A stretch of DNA of 64,000 nucleotides from Metaphire vulgaris (GCA_018105865.1 CM030853.1:3714929-3778928), one strand, 5' to 3'. Numbered from the stretch's first letter, positions 21,572-34,958 are shown. A program made the numbers and translations. The notes: generated by a model from the sequence alone, not told the origin.

Positions 21572-21727
21572 CAGTGAAACCCGCTTAATTGCATAGGTGC
21601 CGTGCAAGCCTTGCTTATGCGATTAACTGGGGGTCCACTGATAATTAACTATAAACACAAAACACTGGTTTGGGTTTTATGTTTCCAAAGCGGGTTATGC
21701 AACAAGCACGATTAAGTGGGGTCCATG
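21572..21727. mobile_element. pogo/Tigger-like MITE, right-truncated
   Basis: It starts TA then CAGTGAAACCCGCTTAATTG as in the copy at 29126. The right end stops at GATTAAGTGGGGTCCA without CACTG. Confidence 0.8.
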
Positions 21728-22210
21728 ATATTAATTCCAAACACAACACACATGATATTAATTTGAACTAAAACCCAAAAAAAAAAAAATTACTATAAAC
21801 AATCACTAGACTCCCTCCCAGACATGAACCCGGGTAGACAAGCCCACTCTCCTCATCCTCAGACACTCAACACAACTAAGTCAATGAGGGTAAATGATTG
21901 ATGGTGTAAATGAGTGATGGTGTAAATTCAATACACATTTGTTTAGGGACAGTGATATCAGTGATATCTATTTAGCTTGTGAACCTGCCTCAGGTTAAAA
22001 TTTATACTTGCTCTATATTTTTAGAAGTCAGGCATCAGTGACTGAAGACAATGACCTGTTGAAAACTGATCCAACAAATTCAAAAATAACACCTGAAAAG
22101 GTCACAAAGGTAAACTGAACACAGTCATGCCAGTCATACACAAGCAATGCTGAGCCAACCCAGTCACATATCCACACAGTAAAAAGCAAATGCAATCATA
22201 TCCGTGGTTG

Positions 22211-22278
<68 letters not shown>

Positions 22279-22807
22279 TTCATCATCATCTTCATCATCA
22301 TGGGCCAGGGCCTTTTTTAATGTACAGTGATACACCAACTGTGCATTGTTAAATGACAGTTTTCTGAGTTTAGTGCAGTGATCAATTTTTCCTTAAAAAG
22401 GCTCTGTCCGTGGGTTCATCATTCACCAATAATGCCAACTCTACCGTGTGTTGCCATTCTTTCATGAGCAATTGCTCTGTGACTCAGATCTTATCAAAGT
22501 GGATCCTATAAACTGCTTCCACAACAACATTCTTCAATATCATCACACCATTCCTTGAATACCAGTGGTTTGCCTTTCTTATTGGTCCACCATCCATCAT
22601 CCCAAACATTAGTGTTGATCTTTCTTTCCTCTCATTCAGCATAAAATGTGTCCAAATAAGTGTCAACAAAAGCAGTAGATAAAGGAAGGTAATACAATAC
22701 CCCAATTCCCAGACAAAATGTTATCTCTATTTAGATACAGAATATAACAAACCTTCACCAAGACCAACTTTAGGCCAATGTGTTGGTGATGAAAACAATC
22801 TACCATG

Positions 22808-22954
22808 AGGGTCCATCCATATAGTACATATCATGCACTGAGGGGATGATGGATTTAGGAGATTTTGCGTTATGTACGGTGTGCAAACGGGGGCGGGGGA
22901 GGGAGGGTGAAAATATGTCTTTCTTTTGCTGTATGTACTATATGGATGAGCCCT
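22808..22954. mobile_element. 147-bp TIR element with AGGGYCCATCCATATAG ends
   Basis: The left arm AGGGTCCATCCATATAGTAC and the inverted right arm AGGGCTCATCCATATAGTAC match closely. The target duplication is not clear. Confidence 0.75.
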
Positions 22955-23886
22955 AAACAACAAACGGTATACCATAAGCCGGAATAACTCAAACCACAGC
23001 GTCTGGCCACGAGCAATATTGTTGCCGTACACAAATACGCAAAAAAAAACAGAAACCCAGCAACAAATGGCAATAAATCCAAACCTGCAAATCCAACGCT
23101 CATACTGTCAGACAAATCGGATCTATCCTTTCGGTGTTGCCGGCAATCCTCGCGAACCAACCAACTTACTGACGCGCTAGGAATGACAAGAAACTTTGCG
23201 TTGGACTCTATCTCAACAACAGAAGCAACAGCAGCGCAAAGCCAACACTTTGCAATCCTAAAAATAGTGCAGTTGAAGGGACGCCAGATTCTGCTGCAGC
23301 AAAGATAAGACTGCACACAGCTGCTGCTGCTGGCAGCAGAAGCCTTCCATGGTGCTGCTGCTGCTGCTGCTGTTATTGGCCAAGTACTAGATAAGTACAG
23401 CTGAAGGCAAAACACCCAGTACTGAGTATGCAAGAAGGAGGTATTGGGAGTTTAATTGCCATGCCCATACAACAGTTATTTATCAACAAACGGCATCCGC
23501 CAGATTAGTGTTAGATCCAGATGAGGGTACACTGCCAGACGGTGCCATGGAACTGCCGGACCCTGTTTCCGGTGGTGAAATCACATAACTGGATCGCTCG
23601 TCGCTATGGCAAAGCAAAACCCCACAGAGGTATAACAAGACGCCCACGCAAGAGGAGTCAAGGTGACTTCCGCCCCCACGGCCCCTCCCCACCCCAACAC
23701 CCATGTCTGTTTCTCATCTGTGTCTTACTCATGTACTCTTGTGTGTACACAAACACACATGTACACACACACAGAGTTGGGAAGGCTGTAATTCATTTGA
23801 AAAACCAATTGAAATACACAAAATACGTCGTCAAGACTCCAAAACATTAAATGCGCCATTTCTGTAAAACATCCTCTTTAAGTTAA

Positions 23887-23958
23887 CCCTTTAACTGGGG
23901 ATCCCGGATATATCCGTCCATTTTACATTGAGTTACAGTTAAATACACGGTTAACGGG
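23887..23958. mobile_element. 72-bp palindromic repeat, copy 2, flanked by TTAA
   Basis: Inverted relative to the other copies: CCCTTTAACTGGGG to CACGGTTAACGGG. TTAA occurs at 23883-23886 and 23959-23962, as expected of a TTAA-targeting transposon. Confidence 0.82.
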
Positions 23959-24317
23959 TTAATCAGTTGATGCCGAGCATGGGTAACATTATCAGAAGCT
24001 GAATATCACATGAATGGATCGTTACATTGTAATTCAGATGGCATTCGAATATTAATATTACTGCAATGATACCACTGCAACATTAGTAGAAGGACTGGTA
24101 TTAGACGGTTTTGACTGTAAGCTCTCGAGGACAGACTTTGATGGCGAAACACTACTACCAGCAGCATCATGATCAAACCAACTAAATTAGACCACAAATT
24201 CAATTACATCAAAACACCCCAAACACACCAGCCGCCGTCACTACCACGTCCACCACCACACCCATTCACAAACAACAACACCCATAGGTAATCTGTGCCA
24301 AGAATAGATAGATAGAC

Positions 24318-24420
<103 letters not shown>

Positions 24421-25009
24421 TAGATAGACAGACAGACAGATAGATAGATAGATACTGAAATTGCAGGCGCTATTTTTACAAATGCGCAGCCGCTATTGCT
24501 GAGTCAAATGTCAGATTGAAAAAAGTGCATCTTAAGCAATTATAAATTGTAATTTATAATTTGGTTCCACGCAGTCACATTAGTTCACATAAACACGTTG
24601 TATAATAATAATACATAATAATAATAAAACACACAGACAGTTGATCCGTAATGAATGAAAATGAGGCCTTAGCAAATTCGGCTCCATTCTCACCAGATAC
24701 TTGTTTAAAACATCAGATGCAGCCTGATCAATTTAGAAGCTAATAACGGTTCTAAAACACACACAGTCAAACGAAAACACACAGAAGTAAAAGAAGTCAA
24801 TAGATAAACACAGGATGAAAAGTAGCAGAGGAAACACATGGAATTCAAGGAAAAAACACAGAAAATACAAGAATTAAAACTCTACAATATTGGATAAACA
24901 CAGGATATAAAGGCCCTTTAGTAAGCAATATTCAGGACACCAACAGACAATGACCAGGAAGATGACAAGAATGATGACAAAGACTACAATGATGATGATA
25001 ATGATGGCA

Positions 25010-25062
<53 letters not shown>

Positions 25063-25293
25063 TCTAATACAAAATCAATGGTTAGTTTTTCCATTCCTTC
25101 TCACAGATTGCAGTAATTGTAAGAGATCATTAAAATTCTCCAACATCACTAACAAATATATTCTTATATAATGAATGGAATCCTAGACCATCTATCATAA
25201 AATCTAAAACTATTACACTCAACTCACAGAATGAAAAGGATATCATATTGTATCAATACATTGTAGATATAATTGATATAATCACATTAGATG

Positions 25294-25731
25294 CAGTGGT
25301 GGCACATGGTGAGTTGCCGGCGCCTGGAACCAGGCCTAAGGGGTCAGCCACATTGTACCGGGGATGGAGTTTTCAGGGGCCCAGATGGTGACGATGGTGT
25401 TTTTGCTTGTCAGGCTGTTTTTGGAGAGTTGATAACGTTTATTTTGCTTGTCAAGTTTTTCGGGCTTGATAAATTTATCTTGACAAGCAAATTTTTTTGT
25501 TCCAGGGGAATTTCTCCGCGGCCCTGCCTGGAACAGCTTGCAACATTGTTTTGAAAAATCAGCAATTGCACATTGTTTTGCAGAGCCAGCTCAAGAGCCT
25601 GCGATGTGTCACAGGGTTAAAAACTCATTTTGGTGTTAAAAATTTGGATATTTAATTTTTTTATTTTCCCCTCAAAATTCCGCCCTCTGCACCTGCCACC
25701 CAGGGCAGACCGTCCCCTTCTTATGCCACTG
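25294..25731. mobile_element. hAT-like element with CAGTGGTGGCACA ends
   Basis: The left end is CAGTGGTGGCACA and the right end TTATGCCACTG. Flanks ATTAGATG and ATTATATG match at 7 of 8. The interior has CTTGTCAAG-type segments and no transposase. Confidence 0.72.
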
Positions 25732-26422
25732 ATTATATGAATATCACATTATCTTAGGCAATGCCTACATACTCAGAATGAATCTAAACAGTAGGTACAC
25801 AGAAATTGCTATTAATCCATTCATTTAGGTTGTACAAAACAAAGACTGGCTCCAATTATTAGTTCTAGCACTCTGTCTATCCAGAAATTTGCTCAAGATG
25901 CTAGCAGAATGCCCGGTAGGATGAGTAACAGCATTCAAATCCAGGCGAACAAGCCCTGGCGATGAACAAACATGATCAGAAAAACTGCATCTATAGGTTG
26001 CTGGGAAAACTAATAAGCCAACATTCCTGAATTTTGCATTCCATCTCACAGGTCTACTACTGACACTTCACTTAAGAAGCCGAAATCAAATCAGTTCCAA
26101 ACTCTGGAAGCATCCGTCTGTCTACCAAATTCCTTGCAGATCACTCACCAAGGAATTCATTCCCACCCCCCCCCCGCCCCATCCACATAAACCAGCTTCA
26201 CTATTTTACTGTAAAGAAATAATTCTAGGAAAGACCACATCTTACACAGCATGTAAAATCAGAAAAGGTGAAATAAACATGTAATGTAATGTAATGTAAC
26301 TAAATATTTGTATAGCATCTCTTCTGAAGGATCACTCAAAAGTGCTCCTGCTGCAATTATTGCATATTGAAATATCTGCAAGTAGCAGATAAAATCAGAA
26401 AATGTGTATATATATATACACA

Positions 26423-26484
<62 letters not shown>

Positions 26485-26574
26485 CTGAAGGCTACATGGG
26501 CATAACACCAGGTTAAACTAAATTAATTTCATAAACAGTACTTGTAACATTGTAACATTTCTACAGTAAAACCT

Positions 26575-26629
<55 letters not shown>

Positions 26630-27230
26630 GTATAATTGCCTATGATAAATGTGTTTGAGTGAAAGATTTACAATTCTGAAAATTTGAAAGAAGCTGCCTA
26701 CACTCCAGAATGACTCAACCAGGTTTGAGGACTCTAAGAATACCAGCCAATGGGATTCCTAGGGCACAAATAGAAAGTTCAATGACACGCAGGTCAACAG
26801 TATTGCCCCCAGCGCAGAACATCACCATGTAGTGGTTCTCACACAGGGCAGACCCTACTGAACCACTTTAAACCCTGCTATCGTTTATTGTTCATATCAC
26901 AAACAATCTGTAACCAATTTCCAAAGAATAACATTTCAAGTAAAAAGGAACAGGAAAGAATTGCAGGAATTATACCAGTAATAGTTTGCAAACACAACTT
27001 AAAGCAGGTATGAAATTGGAGATTGAAACACAACAAAACATGAACTGGGCATTTCCAGGCATGAACCTGGAGAGGCAAGCAGACTCTCCTCAGACTATGG
27101 ACAAAATATAAATGGTTTCAAATTTACAGGAATGAAATGACTTGCTTTTCACTCTGCACATAAATAATGAAAGCGCATATATTTCTTCTACACAAGAGAA
27201 AGAGAGACAATGGTAAGAAATAATTATCAC

Positions 27231-27327
27231 CTGCCAAAGTCCATCGAGGTTTGGAGTCAGATTCCAACTTAACATCCACAACCAGTTTCGGTTTGGCGAC
27301 CTCCATCTCTTCAAATTGCTGGTAATC
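27231..27327 (-). CDS. Candidate upstream exon, possibly an N-terminal paxillin extension
   Basis: A 97-nt open stretch with acceptor tttctgaag and donor GTGATA. It encodes DYQQFEEMEVAKPKLVV and then DVKLESDSKPRWTLA, and ends with one extra G (phase 1). The LD1 exon at 20823 needs exactly this phase and base to make the Asp of DAILADLE. I do not recognise the peptide. It could be an alternative paxillin 5' exon, part of another gene, or chance. The splice signals are moderate. Confidence 0.35.
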
Positions 27328-28650
27328 CTTCAGAAATCTTTCAAATCAAATTCAGTCGAGCATCGAAAAGAAGCATTCAGTGTCTATCCATGCTTTCGAA
27401 ATGCACGAAAATTACATGTACGAGCAACTCGACCCCGGAAAACGGATACCAAGAGTTAAGCAGTTGCTCGAAATTAATTTCCAAAGCCGTTTCGTTCATT
27501 GGATTGTTACAGGCCTCGAAGCCTTTAGCATTCCACGAGGCAGCAGTTGTAAAATCTGTACATTGAGGAGGATTCTACAGGCTAATGGCTAGGTGTACTG
27601 AATAGAGCGAGAGAGAGAAACGCAACATGCAGCCAAATAGGGTTGCTCCAAAACCCTTGCTATGCCATGCTGTGCTATGCAAGGTCAGCTCTTTCTAGAC
27701 GGTTCCTATAGAAGCGACTGACTTACTGGTCCGGCTGGAAATCAATGCGCTGGTCTGAGCAAATAATAACAATGCACGGTGGGGGGGGGGGAACCTTGAC
27801 TTTTGAAACCGATGAGCAGCCGGTCAGTCCAATGGGAGATAAGCACCGTTGGTTGGCTAAGAGCGCTTCTAACTTCGGTGCTGATTAGTGAGCATACATA
27901 TATATTGTTAAAGGCAATCACAACAACGAATGCCATTAGCGTGGGCCAGCAAATGCCAAAAATGCCACTGGCCTCCCTGTCTGGCTCTACAGTGAACAGC
28001 AGTCAATGGTTTGCTTGTGTGTGTGTGGGGGGGTGGATCAGGCCAGTTCTGGAAGGTCTACCGGTATTAAAATTCTCACACATCCCACACATGACGCCCA
28101 TACAGAGGCCACCTGAAAAAGACTAAAGACTAACTAACAGGTCTAATTGAATGTAAATTATGGAGCACTATATGCAAAAGAATTTCCGAAGCTATGGCAT
28201 CAATTAGCCTGCTCATCGGTCAAAGCTATTTCCACAAAAGATTTCGGCTACCATACCTCACATATCGCACACAAAGATAAAACACTAAACTGATCCTAAT
28301 TAGGTAATTATTTATTATCGGTTCAATCAAATACATTCTCACCACTTCTTTTTAAATAGACTGTTATTAACATTTAGAGAAAATACTGCTTGGAGTATTC
28401 AAGAACTGTCTTTATCAAGAACTATCTTTATCAAATTAATGTTCAGCATGGCAGAAACCACAGAAATCCATAATCTACAAACACATACACTTCCAAATAC
28501 TGATTACTGGTAAATAGTAACATAATCAAAAGAGAGCAAAGTTACCAGTAGCTTATTGCTTAGGCAGCATAGTCAAAAATGATTAAAACTATGTAATGGC
28601 ATTTGGCACTATGGTGCACAAGAAATTGTCAGTTTAATAATAATAATAAA

Positions 28651-28699
<49 letters not shown>

Positions 28700-29796
28700 T
28701 TAGCCACTAAAAAGTATGATGACCATTTTTGCTTATCACTCATTTTGGGCTACTTTCAGACACTTTTTGCTCCAATTACCCGAGATATTCACCTCGTACA
28801 TACTCTTATTTTCACACAAATTAACTCTACGCTTATTTCACATATTGATTGTTGCCATTACCACCAGTCCTCAGAACATTATCTATTTTTTTCTAATTTT
28901 CTGTGCAATATTAAAGAAGTTCTTACTTACTTCGCATACCCCTTTGTAACAGCTCGAGTACCCCTAGGGGTACACGTAGCACTGCACCGGTTGGGAACCG
29001 CGGGTATAAAGGACAACAAAGCTATGTTAAAAATACCAGAGAGTTTGGAGTGGTTCAGTAGGATCTGCCCTGTGCAAAAACCAGTTAATCTTTCAGTTCA
29101 TCTATCAAAGCAAAATACTGTAATACAGTGAAACCCGCTTAATTGCATAGCTGCTGTGCAAGCCTTGCTTATGCGATTAACTGGGCTATGCGATTAGCCG
29201 GACGTCTGATAATGAATTGTACGGACAAAACACTGGTTCGGGTTTTTATGTTGCTATGCGATTATGCAGGTTATGCAATTAAGCGGTATGCGATTAAGTG
29301 GGATCCACTGTATACAGTATCTGTAGTTAAATCTCTGTGCAATGATTCTTCCCATTATAACCTTCATACAAAGCAATCTTTATATTATTAGTGTGACACT
29401 ATTAACATTCAATAGCAGGCAGGTCACAATCCTGTCAGGAACGGCTCTGCTGAAAAGTTAAAAGTCAGTGGGTCAATTTGCCTTTCAGCCACAAATCATC
29501 ATTCAAGGCTGGGGGCAGGGGAAGGGTAGCTTCAGATTGCTGTCAATGTCAGCTGAGTCAGGCCATGTGGGAGTCACAACAGGGCGGCCAAAAATCTTCA
29601 GCCTCAAAGGCAAACATTAAGGCACACAAACAAAAACTTCCTTTATACAAATAATAACACTTCAGAGAGGGTAATCTGCCTACATAAAATCCCAAAATCA
29701 CCCCACTACACCATTAACTCATAATGCTTTTGCTCAACACACAGGCGGCCTACACTTAACTAGACCCAAGTCTCTGCTCCCATTGAATTATATTCC

Positions 29797-29855
<59 letters not shown>

Positions 29856-29957
29856 TACAGAATTCAATTACTAAGAGACTAAAGGAAACTATTACAAAAA
29901 CAAGTCACTTAATTTTTAAATAATACTTAACAAATAAACAATTGACATGGGTTAACA

Positions 29958-30036
<79 letters not shown>

Positions 30037-30205
30037 CTCAAACCATCATTAATTGTTTATAATATAAAACCATCATTACACATTCACAGATTTGAGATTG
30101 TTTTTTTCTGTTTTCACTCAAATACTGAGTCCAATACACAAGAAAAGAGACATCCATTCAGGCATTAAACTTAACTAATATTACACAAAAACAAGAAAGA
30201 AAATA
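27328..30205. other. Repeat-rich region between candidate 5' exons
   Basis: It holds a short (ATT)n at about 28645-28700, a right-end hAT remnant (GGTTGGGAACCGCGGG) at about 28988, a pogo-like MITE at 29126-29310, (AT)n at about 29803-29853 and a (GT)n-(AT)n compound at about 29959-30032. No gene is recognised. Confidence 0.6.
29126..29310. mobile_element. pogo/Tigger-like MITE, complete
   Basis: It has TA on both sides, left end CAGTGAAACCCGCTTAATTG and right end CGATTAAGTGGGATCCACTG. The ends resemble pogo-type Tc1/mariner inverted repeats, which insert at TA. No ORF. Confidence 0.85.
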
Positions 30206-30425
30206 TAATGCTGAGAATAATGGACGGTTCCGACAAGAAAGGAAGGCCACACAGGGAATGGTGCGATGACATTTGTGATTGGTGTGGAAAATGTCTGCAA
30301 GAACTGTGTCATGTAGCTACGAACAGAAAAGATTGGGACAAAATGTAACGATTGCATCAGACACCAACGGGCGCTGAGCCCACGGTTATTGATGATGATG
30401 ATGATGATGCTGATGATGATGATGC

Positions 30426-30455
<30 letters not shown>
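30206..30455 (+). pseudogene. LINE ORF2 C-terminal fragment with (GAT)n tail
   Basis: It encodes KKGRPHREWCDDICDWCGK and ELCHVATNRKDWDKM followed by TAA, the GRPxxRWxDD...RxxW end of non-LTR ORF2. About 50 bp later it runs into (GAT)n at about 30389-30455. Confidence 0.8.
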
Positions 30456-30456
<1 letters not shown>

Positions 30457-30678
30457 AGAAAACCATTAATGTTCAAATTATTAGAAGTGCTTGATGAAGT
30501 AGTTTCTATTAGTATTATAAAATATATAAACTGTTGCTACATGGCAGCCATGGCTTCACACAACGCAGAAGTCTCATAGCCTTTAAATAATTCTACTAAT
30601 TTGGTATATATTTTTTTAAAAATCAACATAACTCAGTTTACAATTTTAAATGCAAAAGAACGGAAATTTATAACTTAC

Positions 30679-30738
30679 AAAATTTAATATTGAACAGTGC
30701 ATTCTCTCTTTGACTTTCGATGACTTTGCACTCGACAT
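30679..30738 (-). CDS. Candidate first coding exon with strong donor
   Basis: An ATG followed by 20 codons (MSSAKSSKVKERMHCSILNF) runs straight into a perfect GTAAGT donor in phase 0. The candidate exon at 27327 begins in phase 0 on the same strand, so the two could be consecutive. The codons are Lys/Ser-rich and match no family I know. Support is the donor and phase only. Confidence 0.25.
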
Positions 30739-31071
30739 TTTTGCACTTGGCAGACAAAGAAGTGTTGCAGCAGAAACGCATCTTTTGATGTTTTTGTTTT
30801 TGTGCAAAGCTTCAAAAAATTATTCTGTACCTTCGGCAGATAGTTTGCTAATGTTACACACGGTACCCCTATGTCGCAAGCGTGTCCCATGGCAACAGCC
30901 TATTTTCGAAGTTCTTCTGTCAGCACTGTACAACTCCTTCTACTTTAAATATTTCTTCCACTTATCGACGTTTCGTTTGTGTTTTTAAGCTTTAGTTGAG
31001 GGTGAAACAATGAAACGGCTTCGTCAAAACTTTCTAAATCATCGATATTTACATAGACCGCCATTACGATG

Positions 31072-31640
31072 TAAACAAATGGCTTTTAAGTTTTATAGCG
31101 CTGTTTTAGAGGTTACATATAAGGGTTGGAAGTTGGAACTGAACTGATCGTTTTAGTCAGAGGTGTCAAGACTTTTTGGGCGGCGGGCCAAATGACATGT
31201 CTTCCTTGTCCTAGCGGGCTAAATGCATAAATGCTTGGCAATATTATATAATATTCCAAAATCTGAGCTGTCTAAAAATCTGAAGTAAATGACGAAAACA
31301 CTTAAATGGCCATATACTCATTACATTATTTACATTGATTTGATTACAACCTATTGTTGTAACTATATATGACAAACCGTATTCTAGTCATGCCTAACAG
31401 AAGTAGTTACATTTCAAACTCTGTTAGTGGCGAAGAACTGAAGATCAACTTGAAAACATATAAAGTTAGATGATGGCCAATGTAGCCTAGATGGGGAAGC
31501 TGATGAGACGTGGCATTGCTTATTTTTCACTAGTTTAGCCATGTCTGGTCTTAAACCTTCAGCCAAAGCTACTCTCAAATTTACCGAGGGTTTTGTTAAC
31601 TAGTGCAAGTATGCTAGGTGAGTATATGGTTGCATATATA
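31072..31640. other. AT-rich stretch with a possible hAT fragment
   Basis: CAGAGGTGTCAAGACTTTTT at about 31159 followed by GCGGGCCAAATG resembles the left part of hAT-type repeats. No right end was found. Otherwise nothing. Confidence 0.4.
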
Positions 31641-33690
31641 TTGAATATATAAGTACACATATATATTTTTACCATTTGACGAAGAATAGATTTTTAAAAA
31701 GATTGTGTATCGTATGGTTTGAAATGGCTCGCCATTTTGTGGCATTTCAAACATCCTAGAATAAAATTGCGACAGAATATATTGACAATTCTAGAACGAT
31801 TTGGCACAAATGCACAATGTTCGAAGATGGAAGCAAACGAAAATGTAGTTTTAATTCGTTTCATCACTCCTCAGAATTTTTGTAAATAGCCAGCTTTAAC
31901 AATAGTCCTTCCATAGGCTCATCATTTTGTGGCATTTCGAACGCTCTAGAATAAAATTGATATGGAATATATTGACAATCCCGGAATGATTTGACACAAG
32001 AAAATGTGGTTTTAATTCGTTTCAAACTCCTCTGAATTTTTCCATATCTATAGCTTGCTGCAACAATAGAACTTCCATAGGCTCACCATTTTGTTGCACT
32101 TCGAACGCTCTAGAATAAAATTGAGATGGAATATATTGGCAATCCCGGAATGATTTGAAGCATTAGGCCTAACATTAGGCCCCTTCGCTTCCTTGATTGC
32201 ATCATGGCGATCATCATGTGGACGGAGGAGAACCGCTTGGCCCTTAACCCGGCCAAGACCGAGTTCCTGTGGATGTGCACCCCCAGGAGGAAGCATATCC
32301 TGAGCCATTCACCGTTCACGCTGGGCGATGTGACCGTCGTCCCCTCAAAGTGCCTACGACTCCTGGGAGTATTACTCGATGAGACGTTGTCGTTTGAGGA
32401 ACATATCGGTAATGTTGTTCGCGGCTGCTACTACCACCTACGGAGGATTAGGTCAGTGCGCCGGCATCTTCCGATCAGCGGGGCAGTGCACCTTGTGCGC
32501 GCCCTTGTTCTTCCCAGGCTGGACTATTGCAACAGCGTGTTGCTGGACCTCCCCGATGGAAAGTTGAATCGTCTGCAATCCGTGCTCAATACAGCTGCTC
32601 GGGTCGTCTTTAGCAGCCCCTGGGGAGCCCACGTGACCCCCCTACTGCGTGATCAGCTGCACTGGCTTCGAGCCCGGGAGCGCATTATCCATAAGCGCTG
32701 CTGGCTCACCTTCCGAGCGTTAAATGACCCGCACTGTCCACAGTACCTGGCTGAGCTGGTCCTAAGATCAACGTCGAACGCACGGAGGTCGGCACATCGC
32801 TCCGGCCATCGTGTCCTACTGCTCGTTCCGCCTCCGTCTCAGACTCCGAAGTTCGGAGACAGGTCCTTCTCTCGCGGGAACCCATTGCTTTGGAATGCCT
32901 TGCCGACTGCAGTGACTGAGGCCAACTCTGCTGGACTGTTCCTGAGAGAACTAAAGACGCACCTTTTTAGTTTAGGTTATGGTTGACTATGTGTGTGCAG
33001 CGCCCTTGTCGTAGGCCTTAACCTAGTGCACGGCGCTATAGAAATTGTCTTGAAATAAATAAATAAATAAATAAAGATGGGGACACAAGAAAATGTGGTT
33101 TTAATTAATTTCAAACTCCTCTTCTGTATAATGAACCAGCTATCTTAATACGCGGCTTGCCCTCGATCGCCCTACAATCGACCTATCCACAAGATATTCG
33201 GGCGAACATTCATTTAGTTGATGTCCATCGTTCTCGTACAGTCTTTAGCGTTAGTGTGTTGTATGAAATGGCCGTGAGTGCTCTCTTTCGAACTCTGTAG
33301 ATCGAAATTGAGAATGGTATTATTGATCATTCTTGCAAAAGTTAAAGCAACAAAGATGGAACAAGAGGAAAATGTGGATTTTGTCGGATAATTTGTTCAA
33401 ATCGATTAGATTTTTTGATATCAAGGTCCAATAAACTCTCTATTCAACAGGTCTTCAATTGGCTTCTCTCACGCAGCGAATTAATTATAAAACCTGTTGT
33501 ATAATTAACCAGATATCTTAATGACTTTATACGCGGCTCTTCCCTCGATCGCCTTACTAGTCATTCCACAAGATATTCGTCAGGACTTTCATTTAGTTGA
33601 TATCCCTCGTTCTCGTACAGTCAATGGCGTTAGTGTGTAGTGTGAAATTGCTGGGAGTGCTTTATTTCGAACCCTGTAGACAGTGGGAGG
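31641..33690. repeat. Satellite-like tandem array split by a LINE
   Basis: Units share TCTAGAATAAAATTG, GAATATATTGACAAT, CACAAGAAAATGTGGTTTTA and CATTTTGTGGCATTTCGAAC at about 31720, 31925 and 32090, then resume at about 33077. From 33130 a second unit (ATACGCGGCT, CACAAGATATTCG, CATTTAGTTGAT, GTTCTCGTACAGTC) occurs twice, about 360 bp apart. Confidence 0.8.
32159..33077 (+). mobile_element. L2/CR1-like LINE, 3' truncated copy with intact C-terminal RT frame
   Basis: An open frame at 32204-32986 (260 codons) encodes the C-terminal half of a non-LTR reverse transcriptase: NRLALNPAKTEFLW, KCLRLLGVLLDETLSFEEHI, LVLPRLDYCNSVL, RLQSVLNTAARVV, LHWLRARERIIHKRCWLTF and ending THLFSLGYG. The 3' UTR has GCGCTATAGAAATTGTC and then (AAAT)n. 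It is 5'-truncated, lacking the endonuclease and catalytic RT core, so it cannot move by itself. It sits within a tandem array, whose unit continues on the far side. Confidence 0.92.
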
Positions 33691-34063
33691 GCGTGGCTTC
33701 GGGAGGGGGCGGGAGCGGAGAATTTGAGAAATTGTCATCTCTTTACACATTGAGATGCAATGTTTTTTGTGTGGGGGGTCTAAGACTTGGGGGAATTTTC
33801 TCTTATCTGGCTTGTATGCAACATCGAATGAAAACTAGGAACTTTCTAATACAGATTTCATCCGTTTGCTGTAAAATACATCGAGCAGAGGTCATTTGAA
33901 GTGAAACTCCTTCTCACCCACCCACCACCTCCACACCCCTCCTCCTCCTTCTCCGCATCGACATAATTATGTAGCGCCATCTAGATAGCCCTCTTTCCCC
34001 CGCCCGTCCCAAACCCCCTCCCCGTCCGTCGCACGCGCAGCAAAGGTCCCAGGACATTGGCGG
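33691..34063. other. Unannotated stretch before the CpG island
   Basis: It has G-rich and C-rich runs (33690-33720, 33910-34030) and no gene signal. Confidence 0.4.
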
Positions 34064-34065
34064 CA

Positions 34066-34129
<64 letters not shown>

Positions 34130-34720
34130 GCGGCGGCGGCGGCGGCGGCGGCGGAGATATAATTTAGGATTACCCGCCCCCATCGACCGTCTCTCTCTCT
34201 TCCATCGATTGCTTCTCCACCGGCGGCTGTGGCGACGGAGACTTTGCCGCCTCCACCACCACTACTACCACCACTGCGGCCGTCTCCTCTGCAGCCCAGC
34301 GCCGACCGGCCGACCGACCGGCCGGCCGGCCGCAGACCGCAGCCGAACCACCCTCCCCCAGTCCTCTTCCCCAGTCAATGGACCGTCTTTCGGTGGGGGG
34401 TTCGGGGAGGAGGGGGAGGATCCAGCCATGCTCCGCCGACCGCCGTTGTCCAACGCGCGGCTCGACCGCTGAGCGTCCGCTGTATTTACCCACGCGTTCG
34501 ATTCCTAAGAAGCCCTAATAAGGAAGACGGAAATTATGACGGCCGTGTCGTCGTCGTCGTCGTCGTCGTCGTCGGCGGGATATCCCTGAATATCCCACGA
34601 AATCCTGGATTTTCGTGATCGTGCTAAAACGCCCCGGACGCACCCGAAGTCCGTCCGAATTTGATGGCGCTATTTCGAATCGGCGGGTGTGAGACCGGTT
34701 GCGAGCGGGACTAGACACCG
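34000..34720. promoter_or_regulatory. CpG island with (CGG)n tract, possible promoter
   Basis: Dense CpG, a (CGG)n run at about 34064-34155 (~30 units, one interruption), GGCCGACC repeats at 34300-34330 and (GTC)n at 34545-34575. In an otherwise AT-rich window this could be an unmethylated promoter or 5' exon. The gene it would serve is unknown; the nearest plus-strand gene starts at 42.1 kb. Confidence 0.4.
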
Positions 34721-34820
34721 ACAGAATTCTCGACTTCGTCAGGTATTGGTCGGTCGTGCAGTTTTTTCACACACACACACACACACACACATTCAAGACG
34801 TTTGTATTGTTGCGAGAAGC

Positions 34821-34958
34821 CAGTGGCGTCGCCAGGATTTCAGAATAGGGGGGGGGGCGGTCATTTCGCCGTTTTCCGCCTTAAAAGTCTTGACGAGAAA
34901 AAGGTCGTCGTCTCAAACGCTTTGAAGTCTGCTGTCTGGTGCGTTTTCCTCGATTTAA
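34821..34958. mobile_element. Fragment of the CAGTGGCGTxGCCAGG family
   Basis: The left end CAGTGGCGTCGCCAGGATTT matches 12026 and 37734. The right side is lost or cut by the 72-bp element at 34959. Confidence 0.65.

Noticed and set aside
22870..23433. 187-codon minus-strand ORF
   Set aside because: It includes a TIR element and a GCT repeat (poly-Ala), and has no domain or splice context.
23483..23704. Minus-strand ORF with SSYVISPPETGSGSS as a paxillin or other exon
   Set aside because: It has a possible acceptor but no good donor, and the phase does not fit the LD1 exon.
30971..31071. Minus-strand ATG reading MAVYVNIDDLESFDEAVSLF
   Set aside because: It looks coding-like for ~25 codons but lacks a donor and ends at a stop after ~40 codons; too weak to annotate.
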